Source: JAMXLO01 sp035492535 (lineage in GTDB: Bacteria > Pseudomonadota > Alphaproteobacteria > Acetobacterales > Acetobacteraceae). From it: a DNA stretch of 26,648 nucleotides. This document shows positions 15,953 through 23,674 of this stretch, in pieces. The stretch lies in the NCBI GenBank assembly GCA_035492535.1, contig DATJJM010000049.1:1-26648 (forward strand). The letters run 5' to 3'. Made by a program: the position numbers and the translations under genes. The notes below the pieces were generated by a model that did not search any database, was not told the DNA's origin, and saw only the letters and a program-made list of their open reading frames with translations. Numbering within the stretch: the stretch's first letter is position 1; every line of letters begins with the position of its first letter.

Positions 15953-17421
15953 GGCAACTCCAGTGCGAAAGCGGCGCCCAGTCCGGGCCGTGTGCCACCG
16001 ACACAGCGCAGCGCCAGATGTCCACCATGCGCGTCCGCCAGCTCGCGCGCGATGGCGAGGCCAAGGCCAGTACCATCCGCGCGCCCGGTGACGAACGGCT
16101 CGAACAGCCGGTCAGTAAGATCCGGCGCCACGCCAGCCCCGCTATCCTGCACCACGATCGTGAGTTGCCCGGCATTGCGCTCGACGGTGACGGTCACCTC
16201 GCCACCATCCGGCGCGTGACGGATGGCATTGGTGAGCAGATTGTCGATCACGCGACCGATCAAGGCCGGATCGAAACGCGCTGTTCCGGTCGCGCCGTTG
16301 CAGCTCAGCCTGACAGTGCGATGCGCTGCGACAGCGGCATGGCGGGCCAAGCTATCCGATAGGAATGCCTCCAGATCGACAAGTACGGGGCGCGGCTCGG
16401 CGCGTTGCGTCATTGCCAGCAGCTCGCTCACCAGAGTGTCCAGCCGTCTCAGTTGTTCGAGCATATCGCCGATCGCCCCCTTGCGCCGCGCGTCGTCGCC
16501 GGCCAGGCCATTTTCGCCTTGTAGCCGGGCAGCCGCGATCGGGTTGCGGATTTCGTGGGCGACGCCGGCGGCAACCCGACCAAGACTGGCGAGGCGCTCG
16601 GCCCGCGCGACGCGCCCGGCCATCGCCTCCGCGTCCCGCCGGGCGATGACAAGGCGCCGTCCCGCTTCGTTCAGCGCGTCGATGATACGGTCGAGTTCGC
16701 GTTCGCCGGTGCGGGGAACCTCCGGCATATCTTGCGGGCCGGCGACAGCCAAAGCGGCCTCAATGCCCCGCACATGCCGCGCCCATGTGAACAGCGTGCG
16801 CCCAAGCCAAAGGGCCATCAGCACCAGCAGCCCGAACAGCACTGAAAGTCCTAGCAACAAGGGCCGGAAGCCGGTCGCGGTATTCACGCGGGTCATGGTC
16901 CAGGCCGTCAGCCCCGTAATCGGGCCGGCGAGCGCACAGGCATGCAACAGCAGCGTCTGCGCCCGGCTGGTGGTGCGGCGGTCAGCCGGCTGCCCATCGC
17001 GCGCCGTCGCTTGATTGAGGCCTTCGATCTGGCTGCGCTCGGCAACTGGCAGATCGGTCTTCGGACCTGTCCCTTCATAGGTCGGATAAGCATAGGCAAG
17101 GGGGCCAGCACTCGCCTGCCAGATGCCACCTTCGACTCCGTCCTGATGCGCAAGCGCGAGGCCGACCACATCGGCCAACTTTGCCCGCAGATCCGAGCTG
17201 CCGAGATCTGGTGCCGGTCCCGTCCATCCGGAGGTGAAGAAGCCGTAGCGGTCGCGGATGAGATCACACGCTCGTGCGATAACGGCTTCCGCCCGGTTTA
17301 TTTGCGCATCCGTTGACTGCTCATAGAGCTGCACGAGCATGATCGCGACGGCGACGCCGGCCACGAGGGTCAGTAACCAAAGAGCCACCAGTCGTGTGCC
17401 GAGGGAATGCAAGCCAGCCAT
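15937..17421 (-). CDS. Membrane sensor histidine kinase, partner of the NtrC-class regulator
   Basis: A 494-residue sensor. Helix 1 (about 11-31) and helix 2 (about 187-208) flank a periplasmic domain of about 155 residues that I cannot assign to a known sensor family. A HAMP-like linker (210-270) follows, then the dimerisation domain with His289 in VAHEIRNPIAAARL. The ATPase domain has the N box (NLLTNAIRHAP, 394-404), G1 (DSGAGV), F (LFEPFVTG) and G2 (GTGLGLAIA). This is the NtrB/ZraS/AtoS layout. The gene is transcribed first and overlaps the regulator by 16 bp, so the two are co-translated. No strong ribosome site precedes the ATG. The signal is unknown; a periplasmic cue sensed near the secreted OB-fold protein is a reasonable inference. 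Confidence 0.93.
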   Translation of the reverse strand: MAGLHSLGTRLVALWLLTLVAGVAVAIMLVQLYEQSTDAQINRAEAVIARACDLIRDRYGFFTSGWTGPAPDLGSSDLRAKLADVVGLALAHQDGVEGGIWQASAGPLAYAYPTYEGTGPKTDLPVAERSQIEGLNQATARDGQPADRRTTSRAQTLLLHACALAGPITGLTAWTMTRVNTATGFRPLLLGLSVLFGLLVLMALWLGRTLFTWARHVRGIEAALAVAGPQDMPEVPRTGERELDRIIDALNEAGRRLVIARRDAEAMAGRVARAERLASLGRVAAGVAHEIRNPIAAARLQGENGLAGDDARRKGAIGDMLEQLRRLDTLVSELLAMTQRAEPRPVLVDLEAFLSDSLARHAAVAAHRTVRLSCNGATGTARFDPALIGRVIDNLLTNAIRHAPDGGEVTVTVERNAGQLTIVVQDSGAGVAPDLTDRLFEPFVTGRADGTGLGLAIARELADAHGGHLALRCVGGTRPGLGAAFALELPCQPS

Positions 17422-17438
17422 CCAGAGAGATATTCGAC

Positions 17439-17546
17439 ATGAAAGTCGTGGGCCCGAAGGCGACGCAGATCAACGTGGCCGAGGGCACCGCCAAGTTCAT
17501 CGCAATTCGCTACATTTTCCATCCAGGTCTGGCCAAAGGATACCAC
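17439..17546 (+). pseudogene. Possible truncated gene start between two minus-strand genes
   Basis: An ATG at 17439 preceded by a GAGAGA stretch opens a frame with a protein-like start (MKVVGPKATQINVAEGTAKF and a few residues more) and strongly G/C-biased third positions for about 24 codons. The bias fades after about 17510. The frame runs on only as the antisense of the GntR gene. I do not recognise the protein. It may be the 5' remnant of a gene cut by a rearrangement. It lies on the right-hand side of the two-component block. Confidence 0.3.
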
Positions 17547-18296
17547 TCATCGGCGCCCCAAAGATCCCGCCGATCTAAGCGCGCGGCTCCGCCGTCGGGG
17601 TGTCACGCTGCGTGCGATGCGCTGCTCGTCCTGGTCAAAGCTGCGCAGAGCGTAGGCCGAGGCGCTTTCCACGTGACGCAGGCAGGCATTCCACGCGGCC
17701 TCGGCATCGACGGACAGGACCGCCTCGAGGATCGCCTGCATTTCGCGCAGCGACTCCTCCCACCGGCCGGGCATGGCCATGCTCCTGGCCCGGAGCAGAT
17801 AAATGCGTCCGCTGAGAGGGCGCAGGATCGCGGCGATCGCCTCGTTGCCGGCACCTGCGAACAACGCATCGTAGAACTGGCCGGTGCCGCGCAGCCCGCG
17901 GGCGATGTCGCCCTGTTCATCGGCTCGCATCATTGCTGCCAGCGCTGCCTTCAGTCGTTGCCTGTGTTCGGGGCGGGCGCGTTCGACGAACAGCCGCCCG
18001 GCCAGAGCCTCGAGCACGGCGCGCACTTCGTAGATACCGGCTGCGGTGGGCCGGTCGAGCACGGCGACCGAAGGCCCGCGATGGGCGATGTTGGTCACCA
18101 GGCCCTCGGCCTCGAGCTGGCGCAAGGCTTCCCGCACCAGCGTGCGGCTCACGCCCAGCATCTCGCACAGCTCACGCTCGATCAGGCGGGACCCTTGCGG
18201 CAAACGCTGGGTGCAGATCGCCGAGCGCAGCCGCTCGGTGACCTTGCTGCGCAACGGCGTCATGTCACGCTTGACCAGAAGTGAACGGCTGACCAC
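17547..18296 (-). CDS. GntR-family regulator with FCD domain, likely operon repressor
   Basis: A 249-residue protein. The start is placed at the GTG at 18296, 6 bases after a perfect GGAGG (18303-18307 on the minus strand); the ATG at 18263 is a weaker alternative. An N-terminal winged helix (ELCEMLGVSRTLVREALRQL) is followed by an FCD domain (EVRAVLEALAGRLFVERA through CLRHVESASAYALRSF). The C-terminus carries an odd 25-residue basic tail (from DEQRIARSVTPRRR on) that is not typical of the family, possibly from loss of the original stop. The gene follows the second permease by 25 bp, so it is probably the last gene of the amino-acid operon and controls it, with the amino acid or a breakdown product as inducer (inference). 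Confidence 0.88.
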   Translation of the reverse strand: MVSRSLLVKRDMTPLRSKVTERLRSAICTQRLPQGSRLIERELCEMLGVSRTLVREALRQLEAEGLVTNIAHRGPSVAVLDRPTAAGIYEVRAVLEALAGRLFVERARPEHRQRLKAALAAMMRADEQGDIARGLRGTGQFYDALFAGAGNEAIAAILRPLSGRIYLLRARSMAMPGRWEESLREMQAILEAVLSVDAEAAWNACLRHVESASAYALRSFDQDEQRIARSVTPRRRSRALRSAGSLGRR

Positions 18297-18321
18297 CACG
18301 CGCCTCCAGTTTATGGGAGAC

Positions 18322-19059
18322 TCACGCCGACAGGGTGTATTTCGGATCGAACCACCGAATGAGCGCGGAAAGGAAGAAATTGCAGAAGAAATAGACAAGT
18401 GCCATGGTCAGGTAAAGAGGATAGGGCGCATAGTCCCGGTTATTGACCAACATGGTTGCCCGAAAGAAGTCTACCAGACCGATCAGGTATACCAGGGACG
18501 TTACTTTGAAGATCATCACGATATGGGCGATCAGCGCCGGCAGCATGTTGCGCAAGGCCTGCGGCAGGATCACGTGCACGAAGGTGGTGGTGCCGCCGAG
18601 GCCGGCCGCATAGGCGCTTTCGCGATGCACCCGCGGCACCGACAGCAATCCTGCCCGCACCACTTCGGCCAGATAGGCGGAGGCAATGATCGATAGCGCG
18701 ATCAGTGCGGCGGGCCACGCGTTCATCACGGTGCCGGTCAACGGCGGGACGCTGAAGAAGATCCAGAATATGATCATGATCTGCGGGATGGAGCGGATCA
18801 CCTCGATATATGCGGCCGCCGTGCGGCGTATCATCGGATGGCCATACAGGCGCGCCGCGGCCAGCAGTGTTCCGCTCGCCAGGCCGATCGCCGCCGACAG
18901 CATCGCCAGTTCCCACGACACGCCGAGGCCGCGCAGCAGGAATGGCGACGCCTGCCAAACGACACTCCAGCGCCAGTCCCGTACCAGCCATGCGCCGGCA
19001 AGCAGCACCGCCATCCAGAAAGTGAACCGTGCCAGGGTGGATCTGCTGATCGGCCGCAC
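18322..19059 (-). CDS. Amino-acid ABC permease (HisM/GltK family)
   Basis: A 245-residue inner-membrane protein with about five hydrophobic helices. It has the polar amino-acid permease signature YIEVIRSIPQIMIIFWIFF and the ATPase-docking loop SAYAAGLGGTTTFVHVILPQALRNMLP. It starts 6 bp after the other permease ends, so the two are coupled. The N-terminal extension of about 35 residues with an extra helix resembles GltK-type subunits. It forms a heterodimeric channel with the 19066-19698 product. Confidence 0.92.
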   Translation of the reverse strand: MRPISRSTLARFTFWMAVLLAGAWLVRDWRWSVVWQASPFLLRGLGVSWELAMLSAAIGLASGTLLAAARLYGHPMIRRTAAAYIEVIRSIPQIMIIFWIFFSVPPLTGTVMNAWPAALIALSIIASAYLAEVVRAGLLSVPRVHRESAYAAGLGGTTTFVHVILPQALRNMLPALIAHIVMIFKVTSLVYLIGLVDFFRATMLVNNRDYAPYPLYLTMALVYFFCNFFLSALIRWFDPKYTLSA

Positions 19060-19065
19060 GATGGT

Positions 19066-19698
19066 TCAGGCCCAGTCCAGCCGCCGGCCGATGCGGTTCA
19101 TGCCGCCGGCGACAGCCAGCGCGAGGCCACCGTAGATCACAGTCGCGACAGTGGCCGCCTCGAAGCTGCGCAGTGTCATTTGCGATATTTCCTGGGTTGC
19201 GAAGGTCAGTTCCTGCACCCCCACGAACATGACGACGGCGGAATTCTTGATCACCTCGATGAACTGGCTGGTCAGCGGCGGCAGGGTGATCCGCGTGACC
19301 TGCGGCAACAGGCCGTAGAGGAAGCTTTGCCAACGGGCGAGCCCGAGCGTGTAGCCGGCTTCCGCCTGTTCCGCGCCGACGGAGCGGAAGCCGGCCGTGA
19401 TGACGTCAGCGATATAGCCGCTCTGATGGATCACGAGCGCGAGCAGCCCGCTGGGGAAGGCATCCAGCCCGGCGATGTAGTAGAGGAAGAACAGCTTCAC
19501 GATCAGCGGTATATTGCGGACGATTTCGATATACGCGTTGATCGCTTCGTTGAGCACCGACTGGTGCGTCATGCGGAGGCAGCCGAGCAGCGTTCCCAAC
19601 ACAAAGCTGCCGATCATCGCCAGGAGGGAGATGGCAATCGTATATACCAACCCCTCGAGGATGGCGGCCCGATAGTGCCAGACGACAGACCAGTCCAT
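19066..19698 (-). CDS. Amino-acid ABC permease (HisQ/GltJ family)
   Basis: A 210-residue permease. The ATG at 19698 is chosen because it lies 11 bp after the binding-protein stop and gives the normal short N-terminus (MDWSVVWHYRAAILEGLVYT). The frame is open upstream, but only as a shadow of the binding-protein gene. It contains the signature YIEIVRNIPLIVKLFFLYY and the docking loop EAGYTLGLARWQSFLYGLLPQ. It partners the next permease. The hydrophobic periplasmic gating segment is normal in length for this family. Confidence 0.92.
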   Translation of the reverse strand: MDWSVVWHYRAAILEGLVYTIAISLLAMIGSFVLGTLLGCLRMTHQSVLNEAINAYIEIVRNIPLIVKLFFLYYIAGLDAFPSGLLALVIHQSGYIADVITAGFRSVGAEQAEAGYTLGLARWQSFLYGLLPQVTRITLPPLTSQFIEVIKNSAVVMFVGVQELTFATQEISQMTLRSFEAATVATVIYGGLALAVAGGMNRIGRRLDWA

Positions 19699-19709
19699 CG
19701 CGCCGCGGT

Positions 19710-20564
19710 TTACTGGCCGCAGCAGCTTGCGGCGCCGCCGATCCCGGGCTGGAGTCCGTATTGGGACCACATCGGGAACCAGGGCTGCTCGCCGAACCAC
19801 TTGGCGTAGATCTTCTGGTATTCGCCGGACGCCCAGAGGTCCTGCAACGTCCAGTTCAGGAAATTGCGCCACTTCGAATCATCCGGCCGCACCAGGATGC
19901 CCCAGACGTCGCGGTTGATGTCCTTGCCGACGGCGAGGTTGGGGTCGCTCTTGAGCGCCACGCCGGTTGCCGCGCGATTCAGCACGACCGCGTCAACCTT
20001 GTGGTTCTGCAGCGCGGCGAAGGCGTCCGGGTATTCCTGGAACAGCACGAAATTCGCGTCGGGCACGATACGCTTGAACACGTCGATATTGCCGCTGCCC
20101 TGTGTCGTCGCGACCTTCTTCGGCGGGCCGTAGTGCTTCGGATCCGTGTCGTCGCCCTTGTGGACGAGGATGGTGGTGGAGTCCCAGGCATAGGGGATGG
20201 TGAAGTCGGCGGTTTCCTCGCGCGACTTGAACGGCGTGGTGATGCCGATCTCGGCATCGATCTGCCCGTTGAGCAGCAGCGGCATGCGGTTCTGCGAGGT
20301 CGACTGCACGTATTTCACCGGCACGCCAAGCTTGTCGGCGATGGCCTTCGCCAGGTCCGGTCCGAATCCGACCGGATTGCCGGACAGATCGATGGTGCCG
20401 ACGGGCGGGAAGTCGTAGCGAACGCCCGCCAGGAACACGCCGGTCCGCTTGATCTTATCGAGGGTGCCTTCCGCGTGCGCGACCCTTGCCACTACAAGTG
20501 TCATGATGGCGGCGCACAGGACAGCGGCGAGGGCGTTCCATCGGACCGATGTGCGGCGTTGCAT
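19710..20564 (-). CDS. Periplasmic amino-acid-binding protein (family 3)
   Basis: A 284-residue binding protein. The ATG at 20564 is preferred: an AGGA lies 8 bases upstream. An upstream in-frame TTG at 20591 overlaps the ATPase stop but is a weaker codon. The signal peptide has a basic N-end (MQRRTSVRW), a hydrophobic core and a VAHAEG cleavage site. The mature part has family-3 landmarks: GVRYDFPPVGTID, GFGPDLAKAIADKLGV, VDAVVLNRA and the WGILVRPDDSKWRNFLN segment. The ligand pocket motif near TSQNRMPLLLNGQIDAEIG resembles GltI/AatJ-type acidic or polar amino-acid binders. A Cys pair close to the C-terminus (ASCCGQ) is unusual. Confidence 0.92.
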   Translation of the reverse strand: MQRRTSVRWNALAAVLCAAIMTLVVARVAHAEGTLDKIKRTGVFLAGVRYDFPPVGTIDLSGNPVGFGPDLAKAIADKLGVPVKYVQSTSQNRMPLLLNGQIDAEIGITTPFKSREETADFTIPYAWDSTTILVHKGDDTDPKHYGPPKKVATTQGSGNIDVFKRIVPDANFVLFQEYPDAFAALQNHKVDAVVLNRAATGVALKSDPNLAVGKDINRDVWGILVRPDDSKWRNFLNWTLQDLWASGEYQKIYAKWFGEQPWFPMWSQYGLQPGIGGAASCCGQ

Positions 20565-20587
20565 GGCTTGGTTCCTGACCTTCCGGT

Positions 20588-21370
20588 TCAATGATGCAGT
20601 ACCTTGTCGAGGAATCGCTGCGCCCGCGGCGAGGCCGAGCGGCCGAAGAATTCCGCGGTTCGTGTCGCCTCGATGATTTCGCCGTCTTCCATGAAGACCA
20701 CGCGGTTCGCCACCTCGCGGGCGAAGCCCATCTCGTGCGTCACCACCACCATGGTCATGCCGGTGCGGGCGAGGTCACGGATCACGTCGAGCACCTCGCG
20801 GATCATCTCGGGATCGAGCGCCGAGGTCGGTTCGTCGAACAGCATGATCCGCGGCCGCATGGCGAGCGCGCGCATGATCGCGACGCGCTGCTGCTGGCCG
20901 CCCGAGAGCTGCCCGGGATACGCATCCGCCTTGTTCAGCAGATCGACGCGGGCGAGCAGCTCGCGGGCACGTTCTTCGGCTTCGGCGGCGGGCAGCCGCC
21001 TGACCTTCCTGGGCGCGAAGGTCAGGTTCTGCAGCACGGTCATGTGCGGGTACAGGCTGAATTTCTGGAAGACGAACCCGATCTCGGAGCGGAATTCCTG
21101 CGACGGTGTCGCGGTGCCGGTCAGCGTGTGCCCCATGACGGTCACGTGCCCGGATTGGACGTGCTCGAGACCATTGATGCAGCGCAGCAGGGTACTTTTC
21201 CCGGAGCCGCTCGGGCCGCAGATCACCGTGACTTCGCCGGCATCGATGGCCACGTCGATGTTCTTCAGCACCTGATGGGCGCCATAGAACTTGTCCACCT
21301 TGTCGAACCGGATGATCGGCGCGCTTGCCGCCGGAGCCTGCTTCGTGCTGGCTTCGAGCGCCGCGCTCAA
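20588..21370 (-). CDS. Polar amino-acid ABC ATPase (GlnQ/HisP family)
   Basis: A 260-residue ATPase with A-loop (KFYGAHQVLKNI), Walker A GPSGSGKST (52-60), Q-loop VFQKFSLYPHMTVLQN, signature LSGGQQQR (155-162), Walker B IMLFDEP and the H-loop VVTHEMGFA. These are all typical of polar amino-acid importers. The start is uncertain. The frame opens with a TTG at 21370 without a clear ribosome site, 40 bp after the aminotransferase stop, and the first 18 residues are Ala-rich and not part of the family fold. The real start could be slightly different, but no in-frame ATG or GTG was found just upstream. Confidence 0.92.
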   Translation of the reverse strand: MSAALEASTKQAPAASAPIIRFDKVDKFYGAHQVLKNIDVAIDAGEVTVICGPSGSGKSTLLRCINGLEHVQSGHVTVMGHTLTGTATPSQEFRSEIGFVFQKFSLYPHMTVLQNLTFAPRKVRRLPAAEAEERARELLARVDLLNKADAYPGQLSGGQQQRVAIMRALAMRPRIMLFDEPTSALDPEMIREVLDVIRDLARTGMTMVVVTHEMGFAREVANRVVFMEDGEIIEATRTAEFFGRSASPRAQRFLDKVLHH

Positions 21371-21410
21371 CGTCAGGCCGCCGGCTGTGGCTGGTGCAGC
21401 GGCAGCGGCA

Positions 21411-22298
21411 TCATGCGTTGAATATCGGCGTGCTTTCGCGGCCGCTGTCGATCAGTTTGCGCAACGCGAGGTGGATGCGGCTGGTGACCGGACCCGGCCT
21501 ACCATTGCCGATGACCTGGCCGTCGATGCTGGCGATCGGCATAACTTCGCCAAGCGTGGAGGATTCGAATGCCTCGCTGCCGGTGACCAGGTCATAGACG
21601 GTCAACGGCCGTTCGACGATGGGAATTTCCTGCAAGCGGCACAGTTCAATGATGACGTCGCGCGTGATGCCGGCAAGGACGTTGCCCAGCGGGGGCGTGA
21701 CGACGGTGCTGCCGTCCACGGCGAAGATGTTGTTGGCATAGCCTTCGGAAACATTGCCGTTCAGGTCCAGCATGATCGCTGATTCGGCGCCGCAATGCTT
21801 GGTTTCGAGGTATGCCAGGATATTGTTGATGTAGTTGCAGCTCTTGACCCGTGAATCCAGGCATTCGGACGGGATGCGCCGGATCGAGGTCACGTGCGCC
21901 GCGACGCCCTTGCCCGGCTGATGCTTACCTTCGGTCTCGTGCTGGGCGATGATGGCCACGGTGGGCGGTCCCAGCTTGTCCATGTTGCGCAGCCCGGTGG
22001 GGCCGGCGCCGCGCGACACGACCGGACGCATATAGCCATCCCGCAGGTTGTTGCGTTGCGCGGTCTCCAGGATGGCGGCGATGAATGCGCCGCGCGTCAG
22101 GGGGATTTCGATCTCCATGTATTTTGCGCTGCGGTACAGCCGATCCATGTGCGCATCGAGCCGAAAGATGCCGCCCTTGGCCGCCTGCAGGCCTTCGAAT
22201 ATGCCGTCGCCATAGATGAACCCATGGTCGAACACCGAGACTTTGGCATCCTGCGGCGCGAAGAATTCACCGTTTATGTAGACGAAGTCACCGATCAT
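21411..22298 (-). CDS. Class IV PLP aminotransferase (branched-chain/D-amino-acid type)
   Basis: A 295-residue fold-type IV PLP enzyme, the family of IlvE, D-alanine aminotransferase and aminodeoxychorismate lyase. The Schiff-base Lys152 is in SRVKSCNYINN, the cofactor-binding segment is LDLNGNVSEGYANNIFAV, and the N-terminus has the usual VYINGEFFAPQDAKVSVFDHGFIYGDGIFEG (span 6-36). An AGGA precedes the ATG by about 8 bases. The gene is 15 bp from the luciferase-like gene. It sits in an amino-acid uptake operon and not among isoleucine-valine synthesis genes, so a catabolic role is likely: removing the amino group of the imported substrate. The exact substrate is unknown; IlvE and D-amino-acid transaminase are both possible. 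Confidence 0.92.
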   Translation of the reverse strand: MIGDFVYINGEFFAPQDAKVSVFDHGFIYGDGIFEGLQAAKGGIFRLDAHMDRLYRSAKYMEIEIPLTRGAFIAAILETAQRNNLRDGYMRPVVSRGAGPTGLRNMDKLGPPTVAIIAQHETEGKHQPGKGVAAHVTSIRRIPSECLDSRVKSCNYINNILAYLETKHCGAESAIMLDLNGNVSEGYANNIFAVDGSTVVTPPLGNVLAGITRDVIIELCRLQEIPIVERPLTVYDLVTGSEAFESSTLGEVMPIASIDGQVIGNGRPGPVTSRIHLALRKLIDSGRESTPIFNA

Positions 22299-22313
22299 GG
22301 AGGGTTCCTAATT

Positions 22314-23168
22314 TCATGCGTTACCATTCAGGCGAGCCGCATCGACAAGGTCACGGACCATCTGCAGATGCTCGGGCGACTCGTTGGGCGGTACAAGCAC
22401 CACGTCGTCGAAGCCAAGCTGCTCGATCCGTTGCAGCCGTTCCACGGCGGCTGCCATCGGACAGGCGAGCGTGATCTGCGCGACTTTCGCCCACTGGTCG
22501 GCGTACTCGGGCCGCGGGCGCAGGTCGATCGGAACGTTGGTGAGGATCGCGCGCCTGCCACCCGCCTCGCGATAGGCGCGGATGCCGTCGGCCGCGTCGT
22601 CCCACTTGCTGAACAAGCCCGACGCAATCCAGCCGTCGCAGCTCTGCGCCGCGTAGCTGATCCATCGCCGGTTGCGCCAGGCGCCCAGCAGCACGGATGG
22701 CCCGTCGCTGTTCGCCTGCCACGGGGAGAGCATCACGCCGTTGCGCGGTTCGCCGCGCCAGATGCCGCGTATCACCTCGATCGCGGGCAACAGGTTCGCG
22801 AAGCGGCGTTCGAAGTCGGAGCCGGTGAAATCGAAATCGGCGCGTGTCGAGCCGACGCCGACGCCGAACCTGAAGCGGCCTTGCGACAGGACATTCAGTG
22901 TCTGGGCGCGGTGCGCGAGTTCGGCCGCTTCCCTTATCGGCACCTGCAGGACGCTGATGCCGAGTTCGATGCGGCTGGTGACCGAGCACAGGGCGGCGAG
23001 CGCGAGCATTGGATCGAGGGTCGGTTCGCCGCGGCCCATCGCATCGCCAACCCAGATGCCGCTGAAGCCAAGCCGCTCGACGTGCCGTGCGAAATCCGCG
23101 AGCCGGCTGACCATCGGAACGGTGTCCGAGGCACGTTCCACCAGGAAGGAGGCAATGCCCACTCTCAT
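22314..23168 (-). CDS. Luciferase-like flavin- or F420-dependent oxidoreductase
   Basis: A 284-residue LLM-class protein with the TIM-barrel start MRVGIASFLVERASDT, the segment GFSGIWVGDAMGR, the substrate-channel TSRIELGISVLQVP and the glycine-rich FGVGVGSTRADF that precedes the flavin site. These proteins use FMNH2 with oxygen, or F420. No flavin reductase is visible here. It is the first gene of the operon, 15 bp before the aminotransferase, so it probably acts on the imported compound or on the keto product. The ATG at 23168 has no strong ribosome site close by; an AGGGGG run lies about 14 bases upstream. The substrate is unknown. Confidence 0.88.
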   Translation of the reverse strand: MRVGIASFLVERASDTVPMVSRLADFARHVERLGFSGIWVGDAMGRGEPTLDPMLALAALCSVTSRIELGISVLQVPIREAAELAHRAQTLNVLSQGRFRFGVGVGSTRADFDFTGSDFERRFANLLPAIEVIRGIWRGEPRNGVMLSPWQANSDGPSVLLGAWRNRRWISYAAQSCDGWIASGLFSKWDDAADGIRAYREAGGRRAILTNVPIDLRPRPEYADQWAKVAQITLACPMAAAVERLQRIEQLGFDDVVLVPPNESPEHLQMVRDLVDAARLNGNA

Positions 23169-23208
23169 GGCTCTGCTTGCGGCCCCCTATCCCCTCATGA
23201 TCCACCCG

Positions 23209-23234
23209 TTGTATGCCGGTGTACCATCATACAA
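23209..23234 (-). promoter_or_regulatory. Probable operator of the amino-acid operon (TTGTATG-N12-CATACAA)
   Basis: A perfect 7-bp inverted repeat, TTGTATG (23209-23215) and CATACAA (23228-23234), lies 41 bp upstream of the first gene of the operon. TTGTA/TACAA half-sites are known for some FCD-type GntR regulators, and the operon ends with such a regulator. The 12 bp spacer is wide for one dimer, so two half-site contacts or a nested site are possible. The right half (ATCATACAA) is the same nonamer found at 5095-5103 next to the other GntR gene. No convincing -35/-10 pair can be fixed. Confidence 0.5.
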
Positions 23235-23674
23235 TCCTTGCGGTCAACGATCCGCCCGCGAAAGCCGTGGCAATTGCTTTGAAAGGTGGGGCGACTGCAC
23301 CCCTGCGGCATCAAGGCGCGCTCGGGGCGTCGCCAATCATGCGAGAAGCCGATCCCTCAATGCGCCTCCATGTCGGTCGAAACCTGAAATATAAAACCGC
23401 CGGTTCAGCCCGATACCCGCAAGCCCCTTGTATTCGCCTTGGCGCATAGCGATCTGCTATACGCTGGCAAGCGATACGCAGGCGGAATCGCCTTCAATCC
23501 ACACCGATGACGCGTTCCGAGCAGTTGTGTGACCGCGGATGCTGGTCATGGAACTTGTCCCGTTTGGATTGTCCCGAATTCTCCGCGGGTCGACAAAAAG
23601 GAAGTCGAACAGCGCGCAGGAGAACACGCCTTAACGCAGGCCTCACGAACAACCGATAAAACGGGAGAACCACG
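23235..23674. other. 440 bp non-coding stretch
   Basis: I find no convincing gene here on either strand. Small features are a dyad ATAGC-N5-GCTAT at 23446-23460 and a direct repeat TTGTCCCG at 23555-23562 and 23569-23576. The latter lies about 100 bp before the small basic-protein gene. The stretch probably holds the promoters for the flanking genes, but I cannot place them. Confidence 0.4.

Noticed and set aside
14684..16219. 511-codon + strand frame
   Set aside because: It lies antisense to the response regulator and kinase genes, whose motifs are unambiguous.
21894..23282. 462-codon + strand frame
   Set aside because: It is antisense to the aminotransferase and luciferase-like genes.
23446..23460. 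Dyad ATAGC-N5-GCTAT
   Set aside because: A 5-bp-arm dyad is expected by chance at this scale, and no gene start or regulator points to it.
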